Of a stretch of DNA of 64,000 bases, positions 15,808-24,544 are shown piece after piece. Position 1 is the stretch's first letter. Each line of letters opens with the position of its first letter. The notes under the pieces were generated by a model. That model saw only the letters and a program-made list of their open reading frames with translations, did not search any database and was not told the origin of the DNA. The DNA is from Planctomycetota bacterium (lineage in GTDB: Bacteria > Planctomycetota > UBA1135 > GCA-002686595): the NCBI GenBank assembly GCA_021413885.1, contig JAIOPM010000060.1:19864-83863 (forward strand), written 5' to 3'. Made by a program: the position numbers and the translations under genes.

Positions 15808-17523
15808 GTGGATCATCGAATCGTCGTCCTGTCGTCGTTGTTCATCGGATGGATTCCCGCGGCCGCTGCGCAATCGACGTCGCGGGCGAGTGTCAATTCC
15901 GGCGGCGTGATCGCCAAAGGATCGAGCGGCTTTCAGTCGCTCTCCGCTGACGGGCGCTTCGTCGCGTTCAGTAGCGATGCCCCCAATCTGGTCTCCGTGG
16001 ACACGAACCAGCAGAACGACGTTTTCGTGTATGACCGAGCGGACGGGCACACCGAGATCGTCAGTCTCTCGAGCGGCGGTTCACAGGGTGACGGCGCCAG
16101 CGTTCGGCCTTCCTGCTCCAGCGACGGGCGCTTCATCGCTTTCGAGAGCGACGCGAACAATCTCGCGGCGGGGGACAGTGGATCCATCCGCGATGTCTTC
16201 CTGCGCGATCGGCAACTGGGTACGACGTTGTGCGCGAGCGTCACTCCCGGCGGTGTGACGGGCAACGGCCCAAGCAGCGTGCCGTGCATGTCCGGCGACG
16301 GACGAGTCGTCGCATTCGCGAGCGAGGCGACCAATCTGCTCGTCGGTGATACCAACGGCTTCGCGGATATCTTCGCGTTCGACACGGTTTCAGGAACGCT
16401 GGAATTGGTCAGCCAGAGCACGCTGGGCGTACACGGCGACGGGCACAGCGGTTCGGTGGGTCGGAGTCCGTCGTGGGTTTCGAACGACGGCAACCTCGTC
16501 GTCTTCGCCAGTTCTGCATCGACGCTCGTGCCGAACGACAACAACCACGCGACCGACGTCTTCCTTCGCGATCGCGCGACGGGCATCACGTCGCGCCTCA
16601 GCCTGAATTCGCTCGGCGTCGAGTCGAACGGCGGCACCGATCCCAATCTGTCGCCGGACGGGCGGTTCGTCGTGTTCGTTGCCGGCGCGCTGCTCCCGGA
16701 GGACGTCAACGGCTTCGGCGACGTCTACGTCCTCGATAGGAACACGGGGTTGCTCGACCTCGTCAGCGACGCGACGAGTGGAACTCAGGGAAACGCGAGC
16801 GCTCTCGGGTGCAACGTTTCGGCGGACGGTCGCTTCGTCGCGTTCGGATCGAGCGCGACGAATCTCGTCCCGGGTGACACGAACGGCTTCATCGACGTCT
16901 TCCTGCACGATCGCGTCGCCGGCACGACGATTCGCGTGAGCACGAGCACCCTCGGCGCGGAGGGGGACGAACACGCCGCCGATCCGGACATCGACGACGC
17001 GGGCTCGACCGTGGTCTTTTGGGGGCGCGAGACGAGCCTCGTTCCCGGCGACTCGAATGGAGCGCACGACGTCTTTCTCGTGGACACAGGCACGCCGATC
17101 CCCGTGTCGGTGTATTGCCCGGCGAAGAAGAACAGCAAGAACTGCTTCCCGAGGATCACCTCGAGCGGCCTGCCTCGACTGAGCGGCTACGACTCGTTCT
17201 TCATCAGCGCGACGCAGGTGCTCAACAACAAGTCGGGCATGCTCGTGTGGGGGAGTACGGCCGCGACCTTGCCGTTTCACGGCGGTTGGCTGTGCGTTCA
17301 ACCGCCGCTCGTGCGCGCGCAAGTCGCCGGTTCTGGCGGGACGTCGGGTGCCGCCAACTGCTCGGGTGCGCAGTCGTTCCACTTCGGACAGTCCTACATG
17401 ACCGCGCACGCAGTGACGGCAGGGCAGACCGTTTACGCTCAGTTCTGGAGCCGCGATCCGGGCTTCCCACCGCCGGACGACATCGGTCTGACCGATGCGA
17501 TCCAGTTCACCGTGGCACCGTGA
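15808..17523 (+). CDS. Secreted TolB/PD40-type propeller protein with planctomycete C-terminal module
   Basis: GTG 15808 with GGAGG at 15794-15798 (9-nt spacing). Signal peptide VVLSSLFIGWIPAAAAQ. Residues about 40-420 hold eight or so repeats of the form DGRFVAFSSDATNLVxGDTN followed by DVFLxDR, a PD40-like propeller blade repeated about every 45 residues. Residues about 432-571 form a separate module with six cysteines or near-cysteine positions: VYCPAKKNSKNCFP, QVLNNKSGMLVWGS, FHGGWLCVQPP, NCSGAQSFHFG and YAQFWSRDPG. The same module ends the FG-GAP protein at 24545-26281. Enzymatic function is not expected; a surface or sorting role is inferred. Confidence 0.85.
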   Translation: MDHRIVVLSSLFIGWIPAAAAQSTSRASVNSGGVIAKGSSGFQSLSADGRFVAFSSDAPNLVSVDTNQQNDVFVYDRADGHTEIVSLSSGGSQGDGASVRPSCSSDGRFIAFESDANNLAAGDSGSIRDVFLRDRQLGTTLCASVTPGGVTGNGPSSVPCMSGDGRVVAFASEATNLLVGDTNGFADIFAFDTVSGTLELVSQSTLGVHGDGHSGSVGRSPSWVSNDGNLVVFASSASTLVPNDNNHATDVFLRDRATGITSRLSLNSLGVESNGGTDPNLSPDGRFVVFVAGALLPEDVNGFGDVYVLDRNTGLLDLVSDATSGTQGNASALGCNVSADGRFVAFGSSATNLVPGDTNGFIDVFLHDRVAGTTIRVSTSTLGAEGDEHAADPDIDDAGSTVVFWGRETSLVPGDSNGAHDVFLVDTGTPIPVSVYCPAKKNSKNCFPRITSSGLPRLSGYDSFFISATQVLNNKSGMLVWGSTAATLPFHGGWLCVQPPLVRAQVAGSGGTSGAANCSGAQSFHFGQSYMTAHAVTAGQTVYAQFWSRDPGFPPPDDIGLTDAIQFTVAP

Positions 17524-17631
17524 CGTCGCCGCGCTGTCGCACCGCATTCGTTGAGCGGCGAACGACTGCGCATCACCCCGGATGGGCCCGCGGACGGCCG
17601 CTGGAGCCTGCGAAGCGAAATTGCTTCGTGC

Positions 17632-17637
17632 TAGACT
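17632..17637 (+). promoter_or_regulatory. -10-like hexamer TAGACT upstream of the radical SAM gene
   Basis: TAGACT lies 133 nt before ATG 17770 and 6 nt before an in-frame TTG at 17644. A start of transcription near 17644 would place the palindrome at 17650-17665 within the first 25 transcribed bases. Confidence 0.35.
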
Positions 17638-17649
17638 CCGGCGTTGATC

Positions 17650-17665
17650 GGATCGGAGCCGATCC
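17650..17665. promoter_or_regulatory. 16-bp palindrome GGATCGG-AG-CCGATCC, possible operator
   Basis: Two perfect 7-bp arms with a 2-bp centre, about 13 bp downstream of a -10-like hexamer. The position and near-zero loop suit a dimeric repressor site better than an RNA hairpin. Chance occurrence in GC-rich DNA cannot be excluded. Confidence 0.35.
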
Positions 17666-17769
17666 TCCCCCCGAGCGGCGTGCACGTTCGCGCCTCGGAT
17701 TCAGGATCGCGGTCTGGAGCGAGACCCCGGCGCGCTCCGATCCTTGCACCTCGCCGTCCCCGGATCTCC

Positions 17770-19824
17770 ATGCGCATCTACCTCGCCGACCTCGGTCACA
17801 ACCTGCTCACCAAGAGCTCGGACGTCTACCCGTTGGGCGTCGCCAACCTGGTGACGTTCGCGGGCGCGCACCTGAAGCTCCCGGCGAACGTCGGCAAGGT
17901 CGAGTACGCGCTCTTCCGCGAGCCCCAGGATCTGAAGGTCGCGATCGATCGCGCGGCGCCGGACGTGCTCGGCCTCTCGAACTACGCGTGGAACGAGGAA
18001 CTCGCCTACCACTTCGCGACCTACGCGAAGCGCAAGAACCCGCGCACGTTGACGGTGATGGGCGGACCGAACTGGCCGCTGTTCGACCATGTGCAGGAGA
18101 CGTTCTTGCGCGGGCTGCCGGACGTCGATTGCTACGTCGACGGGCCGACGTACGAGGGCGAGCAAGCGTTCCTCAACCTGCTCCAACGCTTCGTCGACGT
18201 CGGCGCGCGCCGTGAAGGCGTGCTCGACGCGAAGATCCCCGGCATCGATTGGATCGATCGCAAGACCGGCGCGTTCGTCAAGGGCGGTGACGTCGAGCGC
18301 ATCCAAGACCTCGACGTGATCCCCTCGCCGTACACGTCGGGCTGGCTCGATCCGTACCTCGCGACCGGCTACTTCCCGATGATGCAGATCGCGCGCGGGT
18401 GCCCGTTCACCTGCGCCTTCTGCAACTCGGGCGTCAAGTCGAACACGCGTGTCTTCGCGCACTCGGTGCAGAACGTGAAAGACGATCTGCTCTACCTCGC
18501 CGAGCGCATCAAGCCCGAGATCACGCTCTGCTTCGCCGACGACAACTTCGGCATGTACGAGCGCGACGAGGAGATCGCCGACTACATCGGTTGGCTCCAG
18601 GACACGTACAACTGGCCGCGCTACATCCGCACGACCACCGGCAAGAACAAGGGCGAGCGCATCATCAAGGTGATGCGCAAGGTGCGCGGCGCATTGCCGA
18701 TGACCGCCGCGGTGCAGTCCATGAATCCGGTCGTGCTGAAGAACATCAAGCGCGACAACATCAAGCTCTCGACCTACATGGAGATCCAGAAGGAACTGGA
18801 TTCGATGGGGATGCAGAGCTACGGCGAGTTGATCCTCTGCTTGCCCGGCGAGACGCGGCCGAGCTTCATGAAGGCGGTCAACGACTTGCTCGACGCGGGC
18901 GCGAAGCGCATCAGCGCGCACCAACTGATGTTGCTGCATGGCGCCGAGCTCGCCAATCCCGACCAACGCGCGAAGTTCGGCTTCGACACGCGCTTCCGCG
19001 TCGTCGCGCGCAACATCGGCGACTACACCGGCGAGCCGATCATCGAAGTGGAGGAGATGGTCGTCTCGACGCCGGACTTCAGCTTCCAGGATTACCTGGA
19101 CACGCGCGTCTTCCACTTGCTGCTGACGATCTTCTACTACGAAGGCAACTACGAAGAGCCCTTCGAGTTCGCGCGCCAACACGGCGTCAAGCCGTTCGAT
19201 CTCGTCGTGCACATGCAGAAGATGCTCGAGCAGGCGCCGGCCGAGTTCCGCAAGGTGATCGCCGACTTCCTGGTCGAGACCAACCAGGAGATCTTCATGT
19301 CGCGCCAAGCCTGCCTCGACTGGGCGAAGGCGCACTACACCGAGCTCGTCGACGGCACGCTCGGCGGCAACTTGTTGTCGAAGTACTCGATGATCGGCCG
19401 CTTCCTCGCGACGCAACCCGGCCTCGACTTCCTCGAGAAGGTGGTCGCGAACGTGCTCGTCGAACGCAACGCCGCGCACGATCCGAAGGAGCTCGCGACG
19501 ATCTTCGAATACCTGCGCGCGGTCGTCCTGCACGTGCCGTTCGCGGAAACGCTGCCGCGTCGCGTAAAGTGGGTGACGAGTTGGGACGTCGACGCGTGGA
19601 TCGGCGAGCGATACGCGAAGCCGCTGTCGGACTACCGCCTCGACGCGCCGCGCACGTTCTTCGCCGAAGTCGCGCCGGACAAACGCGCGTTGATCGAGAC
19701 CAAGCTCGCGACGTTCGGCGAGCACCCGTCGGGCCTCGGCAAGTTCACGCGGACGATGTTCGCGCGCGACTTGCGCCGCAGCTTCGCGCCGTCGCGTCCG
19801 CGGCTCGAGGGAGCCAAGGCGTGA
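17770..19824 (+). CDS. B12-binding-type radical SAM protein
   Basis: A 684-aa enzyme of the cobalamin-binding radical SAM class. The N-terminal part (about residues 1-190, starting MRIYLADLGHN) has the Rossmann-like layout of B12 domains (VLGLSNYAWNEE, TLTVMGGPNWPLF) but no DxHxxG motif, so base-off cobalamin binding is doubtful. The radical SAM core has C211-PFT-C215-AF-C218 for the [4Fe-4S] cluster, followed by FADDNFGMY and YGELILCLPGE. The long C-terminal domain (about residues 430-684) is unassigned. ATG 17770 fits the domain; an in-frame TTG at 17644 would add 42 arginine-rich residues. Its stop overlaps the start of a GT2 gene (GTGA), implying a joint pathway. Substrate unknown. Confidence 0.85.
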   Translation: MRIYLADLGHNLLTKSSDVYPLGVANLVTFAGAHLKLPANVGKVEYALFREPQDLKVAIDRAAPDVLGLSNYAWNEELAYHFATYAKRKNPRTLTVMGGPNWPLFDHVQETFLRGLPDVDCYVDGPTYEGEQAFLNLLQRFVDVGARREGVLDAKIPGIDWIDRKTGAFVKGGDVERIQDLDVIPSPYTSGWLDPYLATGYFPMMQIARGCPFTCAFCNSGVKSNTRVFAHSVQNVKDDLLYLAERIKPEITLCFADDNFGMYERDEEIADYIGWLQDTYNWPRYIRTTTGKNKGERIIKVMRKVRGALPMTAAVQSMNPVVLKNIKRDNIKLSTYMEIQKELDSMGMQSYGELILCLPGETRPSFMKAVNDLLDAGAKRISAHQLMLLHGAELANPDQRAKFGFDTRFRVVARNIGDYTGEPIIEVEEMVVSTPDFSFQDYLDTRVFHLLLTIFYYEGNYEEPFEFARQHGVKPFDLVVHMQKMLEQAPAEFRKVIADFLVETNQEIFMSRQACLDWAKAHYTELVDGTLGGNLLSKYSMIGRFLATQPGLDFLEKVVANVLVERNAAHDPKELATIFEYLRAVVLHVPFAETLPRRVKWVTSWDVDAWIGERYAKPLSDYRLDAPRTFFAEVAPDKRALIETKLATFGEHPSGLGKFTRTMFARDLRRSFAPSRPRLEGAKA

Positions 19825-20600
19825 ACGCGGGAGAGCTCCCCGAACTCTCGCTGATCATGCCCTGCTACAACGAGCAGGAAGCGATCCCGTACACGATCCC
19901 GCAGCTCGTGCAGGCCTTCGCGAAGGGCGGGCATCGCCTCGAACTCATCGCGGTCGACAACGGCTCGAAGGACCGCACCGGCGAAGTGATCAAGGCGTTC
20001 GAAGCGCTGGGCACCGGCGTCGTCCACCACCGCGTCGAGCCGAACGAAGGCTACGGCAACGGCGTGTTGAAGACGTTCGCGGTCTGCCGCGCGCCGTGGA
20101 TCGGCATCATCCCCGCCGACGGCCAAGTCGACGCGGAAGACGTCGCGCGTCTCTTCGACGCGATCAAACACACCGACGGCATGGTGCTCGGCAAAGTGCG
20201 CCGGCGCTTCCGCATGGACGGTCCGCTGCGCAAGGTCGTGTCGATCGCGTACAACGCGCTCGTCTACGTGCTCTATCCGAAGCTCGGCTCGATCGACATC
20301 AACGGGAGCCCGAAGATGATCCACCGCGACGTGCTCGCGGTGATGGACTGCAAGGAGAAGCAGTGGTTCCTCGATCCCGAGATGATGATCAAGGCCCACC
20401 ACCTCGGCGTGCGCGTCCTCGAGATGAACGTTTTCGCGCGGATGCGTTCGAACGGTCTCTCGCACGTCCGCGGTTCGACGTGCATCGAGTTCCTGAAGAA
20501 GCTGCTCGCGTATCGCTTCGGCGGCGCGCTGAACGAGTGGCGCAAGACGCACCGCAAGGTCGTTTTCGCGTCGAACGAGCACGAAGTCGCGGCGCGCTGA
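19821..20600 (+). CDS. GT2 glycosyltransferase, polyprenyl-phosphate mannose/glucose synthase-like
   Basis: A 259-aa GT-A protein starting at GTG 19821, which overlaps the radical SAM stop by four bases. The motifs are LSLIMPCYNEQEAIPYTI (about residues 9-26), LIAVDNGSKDRTGE, GNGVLKTFAV and the metal-binding IIPADGQVD. GSIDINGSPKMIHRDVL and WFLDPEMMIKAHH match the DPM1/DPG-synthase branch, and no trailing membrane helices are seen. It should load a sugar onto polyprenyl phosphate. Its translational coupling to the radical SAM enzyme suggests both act on the same lipid-linked or glycan intermediate. Confidence 0.88.
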   Translation: MNAGELPELSLIMPCYNEQEAIPYTIPQLVQAFAKGGHRLELIAVDNGSKDRTGEVIKAFEALGTGVVHHRVEPNEGYGNGVLKTFAVCRAPWIGIIPADGQVDAEDVARLFDAIKHTDGMVLGKVRRRFRMDGPLRKVVSIAYNALVYVLYPKLGSIDINGSPKMIHRDVLAVMDCKEKQWFLDPEMMIKAHHLGVRVLEMNVFARMRSNGLSHVRGSTCIEFLKKLLAYRFGGALNEWRKTHRKVVFASNEHEVAAR

Positions 20601-20727
20601 CACCCGTTCGCGCGGCTCGATCACTCGGGCGAGGCGGCGCGATCGAAAGGCCTGAAGCGCGCGCCGGGTCGCGCACGCCGACAATCGCCGCCGACCCTCG
20701 AGCCGTCCACGACGGCAGGAGATTCGG

Positions 20728-21876
20728 ATGAACACTCGGATTGCATCGACTTCTACGAGCCGCTCGGTGCGGCGCTTGGCTTCGCTCGGAATCGTGTCGC
20801 TGTGCGCGGCGTTGTCCGCACGTTGCGCCGTCGCTCAAAGCCCGAGCTCGACCGCGACGCACGTCCCCGGCCCCGAAGCGACCGATCTGGTCGCTCGCAC
20901 GCACGGCACCATCGCGATCGATCATCCGCACGGCGGGATCGAGACGATCGAGCTGCCGACTCAGGTCGCGCGTCTCCCGCGCGCGCCCGGGCCCGAGCAA
21001 CTGACGGCGCATTCGCTCGCCGGTCCGGACGCGCACGGGCGCATCGCGTTCGTCGCGAACGACATGACGGCCGAGCGCCACGAGCTCGACCTGCTCGAAG
21101 TCGACGGACGCACGACGCGCCTCTTCGCGGCCGAGGGCGACGCGCTGTGGAGCCGCGTCGCCGGTCGCAACCTCGCGTTGTCGAACGACGGCCGACGCGT
21201 CGCGCTCGTGCGCGCCGCGGACGGCGTGACGTTCCGTTCTCCCGACGCGTACGTGATCGAGGGCGAACTCGGCATCTGGGACACCGCGACGCACACCGAG
21301 CTGATGATGCGCTCGCGCGTGCTCGACGACACGCTGAGCTGGTTCCCCGACGGACGCCGCTTGGCGTTCACGGCGTTGGTGCCGCGCGCGGAGGCCGAGG
21401 CGTTGCTCGCGACCGAAGTCGAGCCGTCCGATGCGTTCGGTCGCGCGACCTTGGCGTGGAAGCGCGTGGCGGTCGTGCACGTGCTCGACGTCGAGAGCGG
21501 CCAGGCGACTCCGCTGCACGTCGGCGAGCGTCCGATCGTGTCGACCGACGGTCGCACGCTCGTCCTGCACGACTTCGAGCAGCGTTGGCGCGTCGTCGAC
21601 ATCGAGTCGCGCCATTCGCGTCCGTTCACGGCGCCGGGCGCCGTCGCGCCGGGCGCGATCGCGTTCGTCGACGCGCACACGGTGCTCTACTGGGCGCTGC
21701 CGACGGAAGGGCTCGCGCTGAAGTACACGGAGAGCAACAGTCCGTTGGTCGGCAAGAAGACGATGCGCACGCTCAAGCTCGTCGACCTGCGCGACGGCCG
21801 CTTCCAAACGGTCGTGCCCTACATCGATCCGCGCCGCAGCGTCAGCTTCGGCGGCGCGTCGGGTCCGCTGCACTGA
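20728..21876 (+). CDS. Secreted TolB-like beta-propeller protein
   Basis: A 382-aa protein with an N-terminal signal (LASLGIVSLCAALSARCAVAQ, Ala-x-Ala-type cleavage near residue 37) and a Shine-Dalgarno AGGAG 8 nt before ATG. From residue about 90 it shows WD40/TolB-like repeats: HGRIAFVANDMTAERHELDL, LALSNDGRRVALVRAADG, LSWFPDGRRLAFTALV and PIVSTDGRTLVLHDFE. Such propellers bind proteins or glycans in the periplasm. It lacks the C-terminal module found in the other propeller proteins here. No enzymatic motif was seen. Confidence 0.75.
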   Translation: MNTRIASTSTSRSVRRLASLGIVSLCAALSARCAVAQSPSSTATHVPGPEATDLVARTHGTIAIDHPHGGIETIELPTQVARLPRAPGPEQLTAHSLAGPDAHGRIAFVANDMTAERHELDLLEVDGRTTRLFAAEGDALWSRVAGRNLALSNDGRRVALVRAADGVTFRSPDAYVIEGELGIWDTATHTELMMRSRVLDDTLSWFPDGRRLAFTALVPRAEAEALLATEVEPSDAFGRATLAWKRVAVVHVLDVESGQATPLHVGERPIVSTDGRTLVLHDFEQRWRVVDIESRHSRPFTAPGAVAPGAIAFVDAHTVLYWALPTEGLALKYTESNSPLVGKKTMRTLKLVDLRDGRFQTVVPYIDPRRSVSFGGASGPLH

Positions 21877-21915
21877 CGACGGTCGGCGCGTCGTTCGCTT
21901 CCCGGGGCGACGCGC

Positions 21916-21921
21916 TATCTT
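21916..21921 (+). promoter_or_regulatory. -10-like hexamer TATCTT before the EEP gene
   Basis: TATCTT ends 7 nt before GTG 21929 with no Shine-Dalgarno between, consistent with a leaderless transcript. No convincing -35 element. Confidence 0.4.
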
Positions 21922-21928
21922 CGGTTGC

Positions 21929-22843
21929 GTGTGGAGCGCGAACGTTCGTCCCGCGGCAAGAGGGAAGTGGTGGAGACGAGCGCTCGTGTTCGCGTCCGTC
22001 GCACTCGTGGTGGCGCTCGCCGCCTTCGCCTACAACGGCCTGAACACGAGTTGGCGCGCGCCGGAGTTCGTGAGCACGGGCGCTGAAGCGCGGCGCGGTC
22101 CGTACCGCGAACTCCGCGTGATGGCCTTCAACGCCGCGAAGGCGCGCTTCTACGAAGGCGGCGAGTTCAGGGACGTGCAGGATGTCGCCGCCGAACTCGA
22201 TGCGTTCGCCGCAGTGATCGAGCGCGAGAACTGCGATCTGGTCCAGCTCTCCGAGATCGTCCAGGAGTGCGGGCCCGAGCCGCTCGATCAAGTCGACTAC
22301 CTCGCGCGCAAAGGCGCCTTCGCGTTCCGCGCGGCGAGCGAGAACTACAGCTTCGGCCTGCCGTTCTTCCGCATTCGCTCGGGCAACGCGTTGCTCTCGC
22401 GCGTGCCGTTGCGGGCGCTCGAGACGGTGCAGCTCGCGGGCTCGACGCCGTTCTGGAGTCCGACCGACAACCGTCGCGTGTTGTGGTGCGAACTCGAGCT
22501 CGGCGGCGAGCCGTTGCTCGTCGCCTCGGTGCGCAACGCTTCGCGCGACCTCGCGAACAACCTCGTGCAGACGCGCGAGCTCCTCGACTACGTCGATGTT
22601 CGTCCGGCGCTGCTGCTCGGCGACTTCAACGCGGAGCCGCAGGACGCGTCGCTGCAACTCCTGCGAGCGAGCGGTCGTTTCACCGGCTTCGCGGACGCGC
22701 CCGCGACGTTTCCGAGCTCCTCGCCGCGTCGACGGATCGATCACGTTCTCGCGCCGGCCGGGTGGACGCTCGTCGAGCAACACGTCGTCGCGGCCGGCCG
22801 CTCCGATCACCTCGCGGTCGTCGCGACGTTCCGCTTGCCGTGA
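21929..22843 (+). CDS. Membrane-anchored endonuclease/exonuclease/phosphatase (EEP) family protein
   Basis: A 304-aa protein from GTG 21929 with an N-terminal anchor (RRALVFASVALVVALAAFAY, about residues 15-34). The EEP catalytic set is present: LRVMAFNAAKARFY (Asn), DLVQLSEIV (Glu, metal ligand), LLLGDFNAEPQD (Asp and Asn), RRIDHVLAP and the final SDHLAVVATF (Asp-His). These metal-dependent phosphodiesterases cleave nucleic acids, phosphoinositides or sphingomyelin. The outward orientation suggests an extracytoplasmic substrate. It is convergent with the RecQ-like gene, 9 bp apart. Confidence 0.9.
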   Translation: MWSANVRPAARGKWWRRALVFASVALVVALAAFAYNGLNTSWRAPEFVSTGAEARRGPYRELRVMAFNAAKARFYEGGEFRDVQDVAAELDAFAAVIERENCDLVQLSEIVQECGPEPLDQVDYLARKGAFAFRAASENYSFGLPFFRIRSGNALLSRVPLRALETVQLAGSTPFWSPTDNRRVLWCELELGGEPLLVASVRNASRDLANNLVQTRELLDYVDVRPALLLGDFNAEPQDASLQLLRASGRFTGFADAPATFPSSSPRRRIDHVLAPAGWTLVEQHVVAAGRSDHLAVVATFRLP

Positions 22844-22852
22844 GCGCGACGT

Positions 22853-24526
22853 TCAAACGCGTTCGACGCGCGAGCGCCGCGGATCGATCGAGCGGCGCAG
22901 GCCGTCGCTCGAACTCTCGACGATCAAACGTGTGCGCCGGCCCTCGCCTTCGACCTTGACGATCTGGCCGAGGTGACGGCCGTCGACGCGCACGAAGTCG
23001 CCGCGCGCCCAACCGAGCTCGCGCGGGGCGCCCGAACTCGTCGTGCGCGCGGCGAAGTGCGACGCCAGCCATTCCGGCGCCGGCGTGCAGGCGTCGCACG
23101 CTCCGCACGGCACGGGCGGCGCGTCGAGATCGAAGTGGCGAGCGATCGAAACGCGGCGACATTCCTCGTGCGCTCCCGCGAAGCGCGCCATCGCGAGCAG
23201 GCCCTCGAGATCCGCGCGGCGTTTCGCTTCGCTGCCGACGCTTTCCGGCAAGTCACGCGGCGCGAGCTCGCGCACGACGCGCAGATCATGCGTCTCGAAC
23301 GCGCCGGCGGTGACGCCGAGCACCTCGAGCCACTTCAAGCAGATCGACACGCGGTTGTCGGCGCGGTTCTTCACCAGGAGCTCGTCGCGCAAGTCGTCGA
23401 GCTCCTTCGTCGCGACGCGCTCGCCCCAACCGCGCAACGTCTCGTAGACGTGCATCAGGTATTCGAGCGACGGATTCGCCCACTCGACGAAGCCCTGTTG
23501 GATCGCGAGGTCCTCTTGGAAGTAGAGCACCTCGCACCACGCGGGCTTGCCGTCGCGACCCGCGCGTCCGACCTCTTGCGTCCACTGCTCGAGCGTGCGC
23601 GGCACCTGCGCGTGCAGGACGAAGCGGATGTCGGGCTTGTCGACGCCCATGCCGAACGCGTTGGTCGCGAGGACGACCGCGTGCTCGCTCGCGAGGAACT
23701 CGCGCTGCGCGCGGCGGCGTTCCTCGCTCGAGAGTTTGCCGTGGTAGACGAGGCTCTCCAGCCCCGCGCGCTTCAGCTCGACGTGCAACTCCTCGAGATC
23801 GCGGATCAACGTCGAGTAGACGATCCCCGGCCCGTCGATCGCGCGCACGCGCAGGGCGAGCAACGGCAACTTCTCCTCCGCGAACGCGACCGTCGTCGCG
23901 GCGAGGAAGAGCTCGGGCCGCTCGATGCCGAGCCGCACGATCAGCGGTTCGCGCAGCGCGAGCATCCGCACGATGTCCTCCGCCACACGCCGCGTCGCCG
24001 TCGCCGTCAACGCGATCGTCGGCGGATCGCCGCAACGCGAACGGTATTCGGCGAGGCGCGAATAATCCGGCCGGAAATCGTGGCCCCATTGGCTGACGCA
24101 GTGCGCTTCGTCGACCGCGAGGCGCGCGATACGGAGGCTCGGCAGGCACGCCGCGAAATCGTCGCTGCGGAAACGCTCGGGCGTGACGTAGAGCAACGCG
24201 AGCTCGCCGCGCGCCGCCTGCTCGAGCCGCCGCCGTCGCTCCGCCGCGTCGAGCGACGAATTGACGAACGCCGCGCGCACGCCCTTGCGCTCCAACGCAT
24301 CGACTTGATCCTGCATCAGCGCGATCAGCGGGCTGACGACCAACGTCAAACCGTCGAGCAACAACGCCGGCAGTTGATAGCAGAGCGACTTCCCGCCGCC
24401 GGTCGGCATCGTCAACAGCACGTCGCGCCCCGCGAGCACCGCCTCGATCACCGCGCGCTGCGGCCCGCGCAACTCGGCGTGCCCGAAGGTCTCGCGCAAC
24501 ACGCTGTCGATCGTTCGCGCCGCCAT
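22853..24526 (-). CDS. RecQ-family ATP-dependent DNA helicase with unusual C-terminus
   Basis: A 557-aa superfamily 2 helicase. Residues 41-47 are the Walker A PTGGGKS; motif II is VDEAHCVSQWGHDFRPDY, motif III ALTATATR, and motif VI QEVGRAGRDGK. The four zinc-binding cysteines (EECRRVS, PCGACDAC) follow at about residues 450-480. The usual HRDC domain is absent; instead about 60 residues form a small beta-rich domain (GDFVRVDGRHLGQIVKVEGE) resembling a KOW/SH3-like RNA or DNA contact module. It unwinds 3'-tailed DNA in repair. Motif QVPRTLEQWTQEVGRAG places it with short RecQ proteins. A TAGAAT -10-like element is 8 nt before the ATG. Confidence 0.9.
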   Translation of the reverse strand: MAARTIDSVLRETFGHAELRGPQRAVIEAVLAGRDVLLTMPTGGGKSLCYQLPALLLDGLTLVVSPLIALMQDQVDALERKGVRAAFVNSSLDAAERRRRLEQAARGELALLYVTPERFRSDDFAACLPSLRIARLAVDEAHCVSQWGHDFRPDYSRLAEYRSRCGDPPTIALTATATRRVAEDIVRMLALREPLIVRLGIERPELFLAATTVAFAEEKLPLLALRVRAIDGPGIVYSTLIRDLEELHVELKRAGLESLVYHGKLSSEERRRAQREFLASEHAVVLATNAFGMGVDKPDIRFVLHAQVPRTLEQWTQEVGRAGRDGKPAWCEVLYFQEDLAIQQGFVEWANPSLEYLMHVYETLRGWGERVATKELDDLRDELLVKNRADNRVSICLKWLEVLGVTAGAFETHDLRVVRELAPRDLPESVGSEAKRRADLEGLLAMARFAGAHEECRRVSIARHFDLDAPPVPCGACDACTPAPEWLASHFAARTTSSGAPRELGWARGDFVRVDGRHLGQIVKVEGEGRRTRLIVESSSDGLRRSIDPRRSRVERV

Positions 24527-24534
24527 CCGGCGCG

Positions 24535-24540
24535 ATTCTA
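24535..24540 (-). promoter_or_regulatory. -10-like hexamer TAGAAT before the RecQ-like gene
   Basis: Reading on the minus strand, TAGAAT ends 8 nt before ATG 24526. It matches TATAAT at five of six positions. No -35 match and no Shine-Dalgarno. Confidence 0.45.
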
Positions 24541-24544
24541 GCGT

